8,119 nt of DNA from DATDCV01 sp036524155 (GTDB lineage Bacteria; Verrucomicrobiota; Verrucomicrobiia; Limisphaerales; UBA8199). The position numbers were made by a program, and so were the translations under genes. Positions 1 to 6,153 of the stretch are shown in pieces (position 1 is the first letter of the stretch; every line of letters begins with the position of its first letter). The notes under the pieces are model-generated. The model was not told where the DNA came from. It saw only the letters and a list, made by a program, of their open reading frames with translations, and searched no databases. The stretch is from positions 1-8,119 of the forward strand of contig DATDCV010000271.1 in the NCBI GenBank assembly GCA_036524155.1, read 5' to 3'.

Positions 1-494
1 GATAGGTTCGTGAAGATGAGCACGACTGTAACGAGCAGGAAGGAGATAGCCGCTTCGGCAACAAAGGCTACTTGAATACCTGCAGAACCGGGTACCGTGG
101 CGACATAATTGACCGAGGGGTGTGCCATGGAACTCGCCGCCACGCCCACGACCACCAAAATCCCCAGCACACCCCCGGTGAACTGAGCAGCGACGTAAAA
201 GAAGGCATCCCAGGGCGCGACCTTACCTAGCCGAAAAAACGTGAGCGTGAATGCGGGATTCATGTGGGCGCCGGAACGCTTGCCCCACGGAGAATAGACT
301 ATCGCCACCAAGGTCAGGCCCATCGCCAGACCGGTCAACACCCGGCGGAAAAACTCGGAGGGAATTGCCTTCACTGCTGGGGATGCAGGATGATACAGCA
401 GAATGGTGAAGAGGCTTGCGGAGATCATGAACATGGCCAACTCGGCTCCTTCCATGAGGTACTCCGGCCAGTGCTGTTTAAGTGCTTTCAGCAT
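1..494 (-). CDS. Aquaporin / MIP-family channel (3' part outside window)
   Basis: This gene reads leftwards and leaves the window at base 1, so only the first 164 residues are visible; the family is usually about 230-250 residues. MIP channels pass water or small neutral solutes such as glycerol across the inner membrane. The diagnostic signature is SGAHMNPAFTLTFFRLGK, with the first NPA box at residues 79-81; the second NPA would lie beyond the edge. Hydrophobic helices fall near residues 14-35, 52-68, 97-120 and 140-162, the expected spacing for the first half of the hourglass fold. The opening LKQHWPEYLMEGAELAMF also fits bacterial members. I chose the ATG at 494-492; no strong Shine-Dalgarno precedes it and no better in-frame start is seen. 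The solute cannot be read from this half. Family assignment is secure. Confidence 0.9.
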   Translation of the reverse strand, partial: MLKALKQHWPEYLMEGAELAMFMISASLFTILLYHPASPAVKAIPSEFFRRVLTGLAMGLTLVAIVYSPWGKRSGAHMNPAFTLTFFRLGKVAPWDAFFYVAAQFTGGVLGILVVVGVAASSMAHPSVNYVATVPGSAGIQVAFVAEAAISFLLVTVVLIFTNL

Positions 495-1224
495 GCTATT
501 GAGAATGGTCGAGCTTTGGCAGGTTCTGGTGACACTTTATGCCGATGTGTCGTAGGCAGGGGACGAACCTTACACTGCCTCTTCTCCAATGACCGAAAAC
601 TCTTTGGAGGCGATGGCGCGTTGTAAGGAATCAGGGAGTTGGTCCGACGCACCGGCATGAACGAACGACCAAATGGAAGGGAAACCCCTCCAACACGCTT
701 TCAAGTGCCAGTGAGGTGGGACTCCGCTGAGCTCTTTTACCCTGACATCAGAATCTGCAACGAGCCTCAACATGGGAGCACTGGCCACCTCGCCTTTCTT
801 CCTGGCAATTCGTTGTCCCGAACGGTCATCGTGCTGACAGCCATTCTGATGGCGCTTATTTTCCTGACCGGAAAACCCTGTGCGTTGGAAAGCACCGAGA
901 ATGCAAATCCTGAAGCGACGAGCGGCAAGGGAACTGCAGCGCAGTGACCGCATGAAAGACGGATTCTGAGACGGTTGCAGCCACTTGACTAAAATAGAAA
1001 AGGCGGCGCGCATGCACCTGGCGCTCCGAACAGTCGACGCTTTGTCGGCCGGGCAAAAACATTTTCGGGTTCCCGAGGTAAGAAATCTTCATCCCACCGC
1101 ATCTGAATTGCGAACCCGGAATTCGGGACAAAGCAAACACCAACAAGGCAACGCTTAAACAATTTTGGTTGGTGAACGAATCACCGGCCGGAAGTGCAGT
1201 TAACCAAAATACAAAGATAGTCTT
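495..1224. other. Long stretch without a convincing gene
   Basis: About 730 bases separate the divergently transcribed aquaporin and ABM genes. Open frames exist on both strands (for example minus 570-1013 and plus 639-947), but none resembles a known family or has a good ribosome site. The only hint of a product is in the plus frame ending at 947, where about 20 hydrophobic residues (TVIVLTAILMALIFL) are followed by a short polar tail, like a tiny secreted or membrane peptide. It would need a TTG or internal ATG start. I treat the stretch as intergenic or decayed DNA that should hold the aquaporin promoter. Confidence 0.4.
1162..1210 (+). promoter_or_regulatory. Nested inverted repeats upstream of the ABM gene (possible operator)
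   Basis: ATTTTGGTT (1162-1170) is the exact reverse complement of AACCAAAAT (1202-1210). Inside this pair lie GGTGA/TCACC (1171-1175 and 1181-1185) and the palindrome CCGGCCGG (1184-1191). The block ends 14 bases before the ATG at 1225, a normal place for an operator or a leader hairpin. No regulator can be assigned, and chance is possible for arms of this length. Confidence 0.3.
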
Positions 1225-1527
1225 ATGAAAACGAAACTAAGTCTGTTCGTCCGTCTGGAAGCAAAACCCGGAAAGGAGGCGGAAGTCGCCGCCTTCCTGA
1301 TGCACGGTCTTGAACTCGCGCGACAAGAGGCAACGACCCCGGTCTGGTTCGCGCTACGTATTGGTCCGTCGACGTTTGGCGTCTTCGACTCCTTCGCCGA
1401 TGAAGCTGGGCGGCAAGCCCACCTCAATGGACCGATTGCGCAGGCGCTCATGGCGCAGGCGCCGAACCTGCTCGCGTCGCCGCCGGTCATCGAACGAGTC
1501 GAGGTTCTCGGCGCGAAATTGCCATAG
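1225..1527 (+). CDS. ABM-fold (antibiotic biosynthesis monooxygenase-like) protein
   Basis: The product is a 100-residue cytoplasmic protein with a ferredoxin-like alpha/beta-barrel pattern. The first strand, LSLFVRLEAKPGKEAEVAAF (residues 5-24), carries the family's characteristic 'strand + KPGKE' opening and is followed by a long helix (to about 36). Next come the strand PVWFALRIGPSTFGVFDSF and the strand VIERVEVLGAKL at the C-terminus. Proteins of this size include quinol monooxygenases and heme-degrading enzymes that work as dimers without cofactor; many have no known substrate. I see no residues that decide between these, so only the fold is claimed. Start is the ATG at 1225 with a weak upstream ribosome site. 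The gene lies 125 bases before the ECF1 sigma gene on the same strand; whether they share a transcript is unclear. Confidence 0.75.
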   Translation: MKTKLSLFVRLEAKPGKEAEVAAFLMHGLELARQEATTPVWFALRIGPSTFGVFDSFADEAGRQAHLNGPIAQALMAQAPNLLASPPVIERVEVLGAKLP

Positions 1528-1652
1528 TCGTCTTTATCCAGAACACTCGCGAACGAGTCGGCGAGACGCCAACGCTCCCTTGCAGTATATCGTTTCCGCA
1601 TCCTAGGACGCGAGGGGGCGGCGTCATCGCCACTCGTTTCGCCTGGTTCGCC

Positions 1653-2402
1653 ATGAAACCAACAATGGTGACAGAAAGCCTTCCGGTTCCGGCTAATCGT
1701 ATCGCGCTTCGGCAACGAGAGTTGGGAACTCCCGCATCCCCTGGCATGGCTGATTTCCCGCTGACATTCCGTGACCGGCTGGATAGAATATTCGATGTGC
1801 TCGAGACCGAAATCAACTGGCCGGAAGCACTGCGCGGCACGGAGAATTCCGACGCGGTAAGCGCGCTGCGCCGCATTCTGCTTGACGGTCTGCGTATCGC
1901 GCTACGCGAGCGCACAGATGTCAGCGAGGCACAATTGGAGGATTTTACTCACGAAGCGCTGCTGCGGATCCTTGAAAGGCTCGACCAATTCGCGGGCCGG
2001 AGCAGGTTCACCACCTGGGCGCACAGCATCGCAGTTAACACCGCGTTTACCGAGCTGCGTCGGAAACGCTGGCAGGACGTCTCACTTGACGTGCTTGTAG
2101 CCGACGGCCAGCAACTGAGCGAATCGGCTGTCCTGCCCGACGATGCCTTGGGTTCTGGCGAAGAGCGCACACGGTTGGTGGGGCTTTTGCGCAAGGCGGT
2201 TGCGGAGAAACTCTCAGCCAAACAGCGCACCGCCATCGTTTGCATGCTGCAGGAGATGCCAATAGATCAAATCGTCGAGTTGCTCGGTACCAGCCGCAAC
2301 TCCGCTTACAAGCTACTCCATGACGCCCGTTGCGCGCTCAAAGAATATCTCATCGCCGAAGGAATTTCCTCAGAAGTCATCCGAACCGCCTTTGCCCCAT
2401 GA
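1653..2402 (+). CDS. ECF-type sigma factor (ECF1)
   Basis: This 249-residue protein is a group IV (ECF) sigma-70 family factor that directs RNA polymerase to alternative promoters. Region 2 spans about residues 71-143: LEDFTHEALLRILERLDQF matches the 2.1/2.2 core-binding helix, and RFTTWAHSIAVNTAFTELRRKRW the -10 recognition helix. Region 4 spans about 172-235: LSAKQRTAIVCMLQEMPIDQIVELL followed by the recognition helix GTSRNSAYKLLHDARCALKEYL. The region 1.1/3 domains of housekeeping sigmas are absent. The N-terminus has some 35-60 residues before region 2, longer than usual, so the true start could be the ATG at residue 5 or residue 32; no start has a clear Shine-Dalgarno. Its stop overlaps the next start as ATGA, implying coupling to the anti-sigma candidate. 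The target promoters are unknown. Confidence 0.9.
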   Translation: MKPTMVTESLPVPANRIALRQRELGTPASPGMADFPLTFRDRLDRIFDVLETEINWPEALRGTENSDAVSALRRILLDGLRIALRERTDVSEAQLEDFTHEALLRILERLDQFAGRSRFTTWAHSIAVNTAFTELRRKRWQDVSLDVLVADGQQLSESAVLPDDALGSGEERTRLVGLLRKAVAEKLSAKQRTAIVCMLQEMPIDQIVELLGTSRNSAYKLLHDARCALKEYLIAEGISSEVIRTAFAP

Positions 2403-2632
2403 AACGACTCACTCCCCAGCAAATTGAAGGCTTGATCCGCGCGGTTGGGCAAACCCGCGAGCATGAATTCAATTGCGCCGAATGCCAGCGCAACATCAGT
2501 GAATTTGCAGAGCGCCAAATCGCCGGACTTCCACTCGAGGGAGCCCTCGCCGGCGTGGAACAGCACTTGACCGTCTGTTCGGAATGCCGCGAAGAGTTTC
2601 TGGCGCTTGAGAAGATTTTGCGCGCGAGCTAG
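2399..2632 (+). CDS. Small zinc-binding anti-sigma factor candidate
   Basis: This 77-residue soluble protein starts at the ATG that overlaps the ECF1 stop (ATGA), a classic sigma/anti-sigma arrangement. It contains HLTVCSEC (residues 56-63), the H-x3-C-x2-C signature of zinc-binding anti-sigma (ZAS, zf-HC2) domains, followed by a helix EEFLALEKIL. An extra CAEC pair (C26, C29) lies 27 residues before the histidine, preceded by H22. There is no transmembrane segment and no C-terminal sensor domain, so it should act in the cytoplasm. In related proteins the zinc cluster holds the sigma factor and releases it on redox change; that function is inferred here. A longer frame opens upstream from 2330, but it lies inside ECF1 and the coupled ATG is clearly preferable. 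Confidence 0.8.
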   Translation: MKRLTPQQIEGLIRAVGQTREHEFNCAECQRNISEFAERQIAGLPLEGALAGVEQHLTVCSECREEFLALEKILRAS

Positions 2633-2703
2633 CGAGCCAACCCAGAGCGGAAGCCTGGCGTCAGACTTCGACTCTTACATTTCCGACTATGTGCACGAGG
2701 GAG

Positions 2704-2754
2704 ACTGTCGTCCACGGCCAATCGTGGGCTGCCACGACAGTTCGTGGCCACGAA
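2704..2754 (+). promoter_or_regulatory. Cluster of CCACG/CGTGG dyads, candidate activator-binding region
   Basis: Five copies of the pentamer CCACG or its complement CGTGG occur between 2712 and 2752. They form two tandem dyads of the form CCACG-N6-CGTGG, at 2712-2727 and 2732-2747, whose centres are exactly 20 bp apart (about two helical turns). A 14-bp perfect palindrome, TTCGTGGCCACGAA (2741-2754), overlaps the second dyad. ACTGTCGT (2704-2711) and ACGACAGT (2734-2741) add an 8-bp inverted pair. The dyad centres lie about 152 and 132 bp upstream of the start site predicted from the sigma-54-like promoter, a typical enhancer distance. The binding protein is not identified. Confidence 0.5.
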
Positions 2755-2845
2755 ATTACCTGTGCGACGAGGACAAACGGCGTCATCTTGAGAAATCCTT
2801 GATTTTCCGGGGCATTCAGTGGGTTTTTGCCGGCAACCCGCCTCG

Positions 2846-2861
2846 TGGCACGGCCCGTGCA
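2846..2861 (+). promoter_or_regulatory. Candidate sigma-54 (-24/-12) promoter for ECF2-STAS
   Basis: TGGCACGGCCCGTGCA matches the sigma-54 consensus TGGCACG-N4-TTGCW at all core positions except one (G for the first T of TTGC). The essential GG (2847-2848) and GC (2859-2860) are correctly 10 bases apart. Transcription would begin near 2872, only about 5 bases before the ATG at 2877, so the message would be almost leaderless or the real start codon lies slightly downstream. The same bases also form a hairpin (GCACGG-C-CCGTGC, 2848-2860), which is an alternative explanation. Confidence 0.5.
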
Positions 2862-2876
2862 ATATGAGCCGTCCGT

Positions 2877-3569
2877 ATGGATGCCATTGCCAATACTGTT
2901 ACGAATGAGGCGCCGGATACCGCCAATGATTGGCTCGCGGCGCATGGGGATTACCTCTTTAACCTAGCGGTGGGACAGGTGCGCGATCCGGTGGTGGCCG
3001 AAGACCTCGTTCAGGAGACTTTTCTGGCGGCGCTTAGAGCCCGCGACCGGTTCGCGGGCCGGTCATCAGACCGGACTTGGCTCGTCGGAATCCTGCGTCA
3101 CAAAATCTACGATCACCTCCGGCGCCTCTGCCGCGAGCGGCCGGTCTATGCCGATAGCCAAACTGCGCGTTCAGGCCACGAAGCTTGGGACGATTCGGTG
3201 CTATGGGCGCATGAAGTGGCAGGTGAATGCCTGGAGCCGAGTCGGCGCATGGAACTGGCGGAGCTTCGGGAGGCGCTGGAGATGGCGCTGGGCAGGCTGC
3301 CCTCTCGCATCGCGCAGGTGTTCCAACTCTATGAAATTGAGGAACGCCCTAACCGGGAGGTGTGCGAGCAATTGAAAATCTCGGCGAGCAATCTTTGGGT
3401 CACGTTGCACCGGGCGCGCAAGCAATTGCGAGACGAGTTGGCTGGATGGTGGGCCGGGCGGAGCCGGAAATCCGAAATCCGCGATCCGAAATCCGAAACA
3501 GAACCGAACGGTTCCGATGCTCCTGCCACAGTGCCGCAAACAATCGGCGGTTCTGCCCCCTTGAACTGA
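2877..3569 (+). CDS. ECF-type sigma factor (ECF2)
   Basis: The 230-residue product is an ECF sigma factor. Region 2 occupies residues 22-88: DYLFNLAVGQVRDPVVAEDLVQETFLAAL, then FAGRSSDRTWLVGILRHKIYDHLRR, which contains the conserved tryptophan of the DNA-melting helix. Region 4 occupies about 132-186: LPSRIAQVFQLYEIEERPNREVCEQL and the recognition helix ISASNLWVTLHRARKQLRDEL. Sigmas with this NLWVTLHRARKQLR ending are, to my recollection, often followed by a small zinc anti-sigma; here a STAS gene follows 12 bases later instead. From residue 191 the tail is low-complexity, and residues 197-207 are encoded by 7-bp repeats, so the C-terminus appears extended by repeat DNA. Start is the ATG at 2877; ATGs at 2864 and 2881 are in other frames. 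A sigma-54-like promoter precedes it. Confidence 0.9.
   Translation: MDAIANTVTNEAPDTANDWLAAHGDYLFNLAVGQVRDPVVAEDLVQETFLAALRARDRFAGRSSDRTWLVGILRHKIYDHLRRLCRERPVYADSQTARSGHEAWDDSVLWAHEVAGECLEPSRRMELAELREALEMALGRLPSRIAQVFQLYEIEERPNREVCEQLKISASNLWVTLHRARKQLRDELAGWWAGRSRKSEIRDPKSETEPNGSDAPATVPQTIGGSAPLN
3468..3498 (+). repeat. Four tandem 7-bp AAATCCG-type repeats inside ECF2 3' end
   Basis: The units AAATCCG (3468), AAATCCG (3475), CGATCCG (3482) and AAATCCG (3489) run head to tail and are followed by AAA. Because 7 is not a multiple of 3, the repeat is read in all three frames, giving the polar peptide KSEIRDPKSET. It lies after the last sigma-region-4 helix and before the stop. I recall similar AAATCCG strings scattered through verrucomicrobial genomes, but I could not search for them. 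Confidence 0.8.
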
Positions 3570-3581
3570 CGGAGTTGTTTT

Positions 3582-3881
3582 ATGTTGCGCATTACCCCGA
3601 TCGAAGGCAGCAATCACCGGGTCGTACTACGACTGGAAGGGCGAGTATCGGGGCCGTGGGTCAGCGAATTGAGTGGAGTTTGTGAAGAAGCTTTAAGCAA
3701 TGCAGCCCCCCTCGTGTTGAGCCTGGCTGAGGTATCATTTCTGGATAACGCCGGAGTCGATTTGCTCACGAGACTCCAGGCCCGAGGAGTCGAGGTGGTG
3801 GATTGCTCGATGTTCGTGAGAGAGCAGTTGAAGGCAGTCCGGTCGGGTCAGGCCCTTTCTGAGAAATCGTGTGGTAGGTAG
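3582..3881 (+). CDS. STAS-domain protein without the phospho-serine
   Basis: This 99-residue protein is a single STAS domain, the fold of anti-anti-sigma factors such as SpoIIAA and RsbV. Strand VVLRLEGRVSGPW (14-26) is followed by helix VSELSGVCEEALS, strand PLVLSLAEVSFLD (43-55) and the loop DNAGVDLLTRLQARG (55-69). In SpoIIAA-type proteins the loop is DSSG and the second serine is phosphorylated by the anti-sigma kinase; here it is DNAG, with Ala57 at that place, so classical phospho-switching is not possible. The last 15 or so residues look like an added tail, and the stop codon itself lies inside the left arm of a 25-bp inverted repeat. A clear ribosome site (GGAG, 3571-3574) sits 7 bases before the ATG. 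Being 12 bases behind ECF2, it probably belongs to the same operon and may act on that sigma or a partner. Confidence 0.8.
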   Translation: MLRITPIEGSNHRVVLRLEGRVSGPWVSELSGVCEEALSNAAPLVLSLAEVSFLDNAGVDLLTRLQARGVEVVDCSMFVREQLKAVRSGQALSEKSCGR

Positions 3882-3953
3882 CCGCCGACGTGAGGAGGCG
3901 GAGAATTAAGAATTCTGGGTCCACGAAATCCGCCTCCTCACGTCGGCGGCTAC
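3878..3953. repeat. Perfect 25-bp inverted repeat between convergent genes
   Basis: The left arm (3878-3902, beginning GTAGCCGCCGACGTGAGG) and right arm (3929-3953) are exact reverse complements over 25 bases with a 26-base spacer. Within the spacer, AGAATT/AATTCT adds a smaller pair. The left arm contains the STAS stop TAG (3879-3881), and the right arm ends 3 bases before the stop of the sigma-54 activator. A stem this long and GC-rich would stop transcription from both sides, although no T-tract follows. The structure also resembles a REP/MITE-like dispersed element. I recall similar GCCGCCGACGTGAGGAGGC strings in verrucomicrobial genomes, unverified here. Confidence 0.85.
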
Positions 3954-3956
3954 AGT

Positions 3957-6104
3957 TCAAGCCTTGGGGCGTCGAATACCAAGCTTCTGCATTCGGCTGC
4001 GCAAGGTGCTTGGGCTCAGGTTGAGAACTTTTGCCGCACCGCGCTCCCCTTCGATCATCCAATTAGTCTGGGCCAGCACCGACTCTATGTGACGGCGTTC
4101 CACTTCGACAAGGGAACCCGCCTTGCTTCCCCCTGCGATCGACGCCCCGTCATCCTCGGGTGGTACAGCACCGTTTCGGGATTTCGGCTCAGGCGGTATA
4201 GAGGGTTCCACAGGCGGGCCAAAGCCCGGTGCCAGTTCCAGGCTCTCGCCCTTGGAAAGCACCACCGCTCGCTCAATCACATTCTGGAGCTCGCGAATGT
4301 TCCCCGGCCACGGATAGTTCATCAGCCGGCGCATCGTTTCTTCAGAGGCTTGTTTCACCGATTTGGAGAGCTTCTTCGCAAAACGTTGGACAAAGAAGGC
4401 CACCAGGAGTGGCACATCCCCTTGCCGCTCGCGCAACGCGGGAATCGAGAGAGGCAGAACATTGAGCCGGTAAAAAAGGTCGCTGCGGAACTTGCCTTCC
4501 CGCACCAGCGCGGCGAGATCACGGTTCGTCGCAGCGATCACGCGCACGTTCACGCGGATGGTTTGAGACCCGCCGACCGGCTCAAACTCTTGTTCCTGCA
4601 GGACGCGCAGGAGCTTGACCTGGGTATCGAGCGGCAATTCACCTACTTCATCGAGGAAGAGTGTGCCGCCATCAGCCAGTTTGAATCGACCGTCGCGATT
4701 GGTGAGGGCACCGGTAAATGCGCCTTTTACGTGCCCGAACAATTCACTTTCGACCAGGCCGGCGCTGATGGCGCCGCAATTGACCTTCACCAGCGGAAAT
4801 TGCTTGCGGGGACTTCGATCGTGAATCGCGCGAGCAATTAGTTCCTTGCCGGTGCCGGTTTCGCCGAGGATAAGCACCGTCGAATCGGTGGGGGCAATCT
4901 GTTCGATTTGCTCGAGGACCGCGCGCAATGCGGGGCTGTTGCCGACGATTTCAGTAAAATCGTGCTCGGAGCGAATCTCCTCCTGCAAATAAATGTTCTG
5001 GGCTTCCAGGCGGGCTTTCTCCCGCTCCATGAGCACTCGTTCCGTAATGTCAATAAACATCGTCCGAGTGTAAGTGCCGCTGGGGTCTGGCTTCGACCAC
5101 CACTGGATCCAAATGGGCTTGCCGTTGTCTTTGCGACGGAGTTCAAGGACAACCCCGGCACTATCCGTGCCCCCGCGCCCGAATGAGGCAATTGCTTCGC
5201 GGGCCCGCCGCTGTGCGCCGGGCGTGTCGGGCACGAAGTCCTTGCCATAGGTGCCGGTGACCTCCTCGGGCTTGATGCCCAAAATGCGCATGGCGGCGCG
5301 ATTGCACCGAATGAACCGGGTGTCCAGGCCCTCATGCACATAAGCAATGGGCGCTTCGTCGAACAAATCGCGGAACTTCTCTTCGCTGATGGCTAGAGCA
5401 GCCGTGGCTTGGCGCAACTGGTCGCTTATACTCTCCTTTTGCCTCTGCAACTCCCGGAGCGCTTGTTCACGCTCGAGTTCCACACCGGCCCGGGCAGAGA
5501 ACGTTTCCATGACCTTTAGGACCAAGGCATCCTTCGGCATGGGCTTGTCATCGAAGATGACCAAGTGGCCGATAATGCGTTTGTCCGAACTCAACAGCGG
5601 CACTCCCAGGTAACTCACAGTGCCGAGGTCGATCATGCCTTTGTCTTCCGGGAAGGCCTCCGGCAGCCGATCCGGGACATGGCATACACGGCCCTTGGCG
5701 ACCTCCATGCAGGGGGTGCCAGGCAGGTCGTATTCGAAATTAGGGCCGAAAGCCTGGTCCTGCCAATAGGCGAGGGACCGGGCGCGTAGTTTGGGCAAGC
5801 ACTCCGCCACAAAGGCAAACCGCACATGCAGGCCCTCCGCGAGATGCTGAACCAGGGAACGGAAGAAGTCGGTCCCCATCACCGAGGCGGTGCCTTCGGT
5901 AATGGCGTGAAGCAATTCTTCTGCGCGTTTCCAACGCTCGATTAGATGAACGTCGAAATGAAGTGTGGATTCCGGCTGCGCCGAACCGGGAGGCGTGGGG
6001 TCGCCCGGGCACTCAACAGGATCTGCTGCCAATTCAGTCTGCTTCACATGATCTCGCAAGGTCCCCGTTCCTCTGACGCTACACCAGGTGCTGGTTGTGC
6101 TCAA
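3957..6104 (-). CDS. Sigma-54-dependent activator: GAF-PAS-AAA+-HTH
   Basis: The 715-residue protein is a bacterial enhancer-binding protein that uses ATP to open sigma-54 promoters. A GAF domain lies at about 62-205 (FVAECLPKLRARSLAYW, EYDLPGTPC, YLGVPLLSSDKRIIGHL), then a coiled coil (207-240) and a PAS domain (242-356, ending MFIDITER). The AAA+ core (384-615) shows Walker A GETGTGKE (414-421), the sigma-54-contacting GAFTGA loop (461-466), Walker B TLFLDE (481-486), sensor ATN (525-527), the arginine region FRSDLFYRLNV (539-549) and WPGNIREL (599-606). A Fis-type HTH closes the protein (about 668-711). There is no receiver domain, so it is probably ligand-controlled; the signal is unknown. 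The longest frame begins with TTG at 6104 without a ribosome site. A TTG at 6059 has AGAGGA 9 bases ahead and may be the true start (700 residues). It converges on ECF2-STAS. Confidence 0.93.
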   Translation of the reverse strand: MSTTSTWCSVRGTGTLRDHVKQTELAADPVECPGDPTPPGSAQPESTLHFDVHLIERWKRAEELLHAITEGTASVMGTDFFRSLVQHLAEGLHVRFAFVAECLPKLRARSLAYWQDQAFGPNFEYDLPGTPCMEVAKGRVCHVPDRLPEAFPEDKGMIDLGTVSYLGVPLLSSDKRIIGHLVIFDDKPMPKDALVLKVMETFSARAGVELEREQALRELQRQKESISDQLRQATAALAISEEKFRDLFDEAPIAYVHEGLDTRFIRCNRAAMRILGIKPEEVTGTYGKDFVPDTPGAQRRAREAIASFGRGGTDSAGVVLELRRKDNGKPIWIQWWSKPDPSGTYTRTMFIDITERVLMEREKARLEAQNIYLQEEIRSEHDFTEIVGNSPALRAVLEQIEQIAPTDSTVLILGETGTGKELIARAIHDRSPRKQFPLVKVNCGAISAGLVESELFGHVKGAFTGALTNRDGRFKLADGGTLFLDEVGELPLDTQVKLLRVLQEQEFEPVGGSQTIRVNVRVIAATNRDLAALVREGKFRSDLFYRLNVLPLSIPALRERQGDVPLLVAFFVQRFAKKLSKSVKQASEETMRRLMNYPWPGNIRELQNVIERAVVLSKGESLELAPGFGPPVEPSIPPEPKSRNGAVPPEDDGASIAGGSKAGSLVEVERRHIESVLAQTNWMIEGERGAAKVLNLSPSTLRSRMQKLGIRRPKA

Positions 6105-6123
6105 AGGTGACTTTATAGAATCT

Positions 6124-6153
6124 ATTATGCGTCAAAATTGATCAGAACGCCAA
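6124..6153 (-). promoter_or_regulatory. Possible sigma-70 promoter of the sigma-54 activator
   Basis: Read on the minus strand, TTGGCG (6153-6148) and CATAAT (6129-6124) are 18 bases apart and lie 20 bases before the TTG at 6104, or 65 before the TTG at 6059. The match is moderate. The region also overlaps the 3' end of the VOC remnant. This is a prediction only. Confidence 0.25.

Noticed and set aside
570..1013. Minus-strand 147-codon frame upstream of the aquaporin
   Set aside because: No recognisable domain, biased composition and no ribosome site. It may be decayed sequence, but I cannot support a gene.
1064..1121. CGGGTTC/GAACCCG inverted pair in the long gap
   Set aside because: It has seven-base arms 39 bases apart in GC-rich DNA and no gene start nearby; chance is sufficient.
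1200..1915. Minus-strand frames of 171 and 142 codons
   Set aside because: They lie antisense to the ABM and ECF1 genes and are arginine/serine-rich, as expected for shadows of GC-rich coding DNA.
2607..2867. Plus-strand frame between the anti-sigma and ECF2 genes
   Set aside because: It overlaps the anti-sigma 3' end, lacks any known domain, and runs through the dyad cluster and the sigma-54-like promoter.
3501..3514. GAACCG-AA-CGGTTC inverted repeat in the ECF2 tail
   Set aside because: It has 6-bp arms with a 2-base loop inside coding sequence; too short and too tight to argue for a function.
4089..4841. 250-codon plus-strand open frame
   Set aside because: It is the antisense shadow of the AAA+ domain of the sigma-54 activator, which has all catalytic motifs on the minus strand. 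The plus-strand product resembles nothing.
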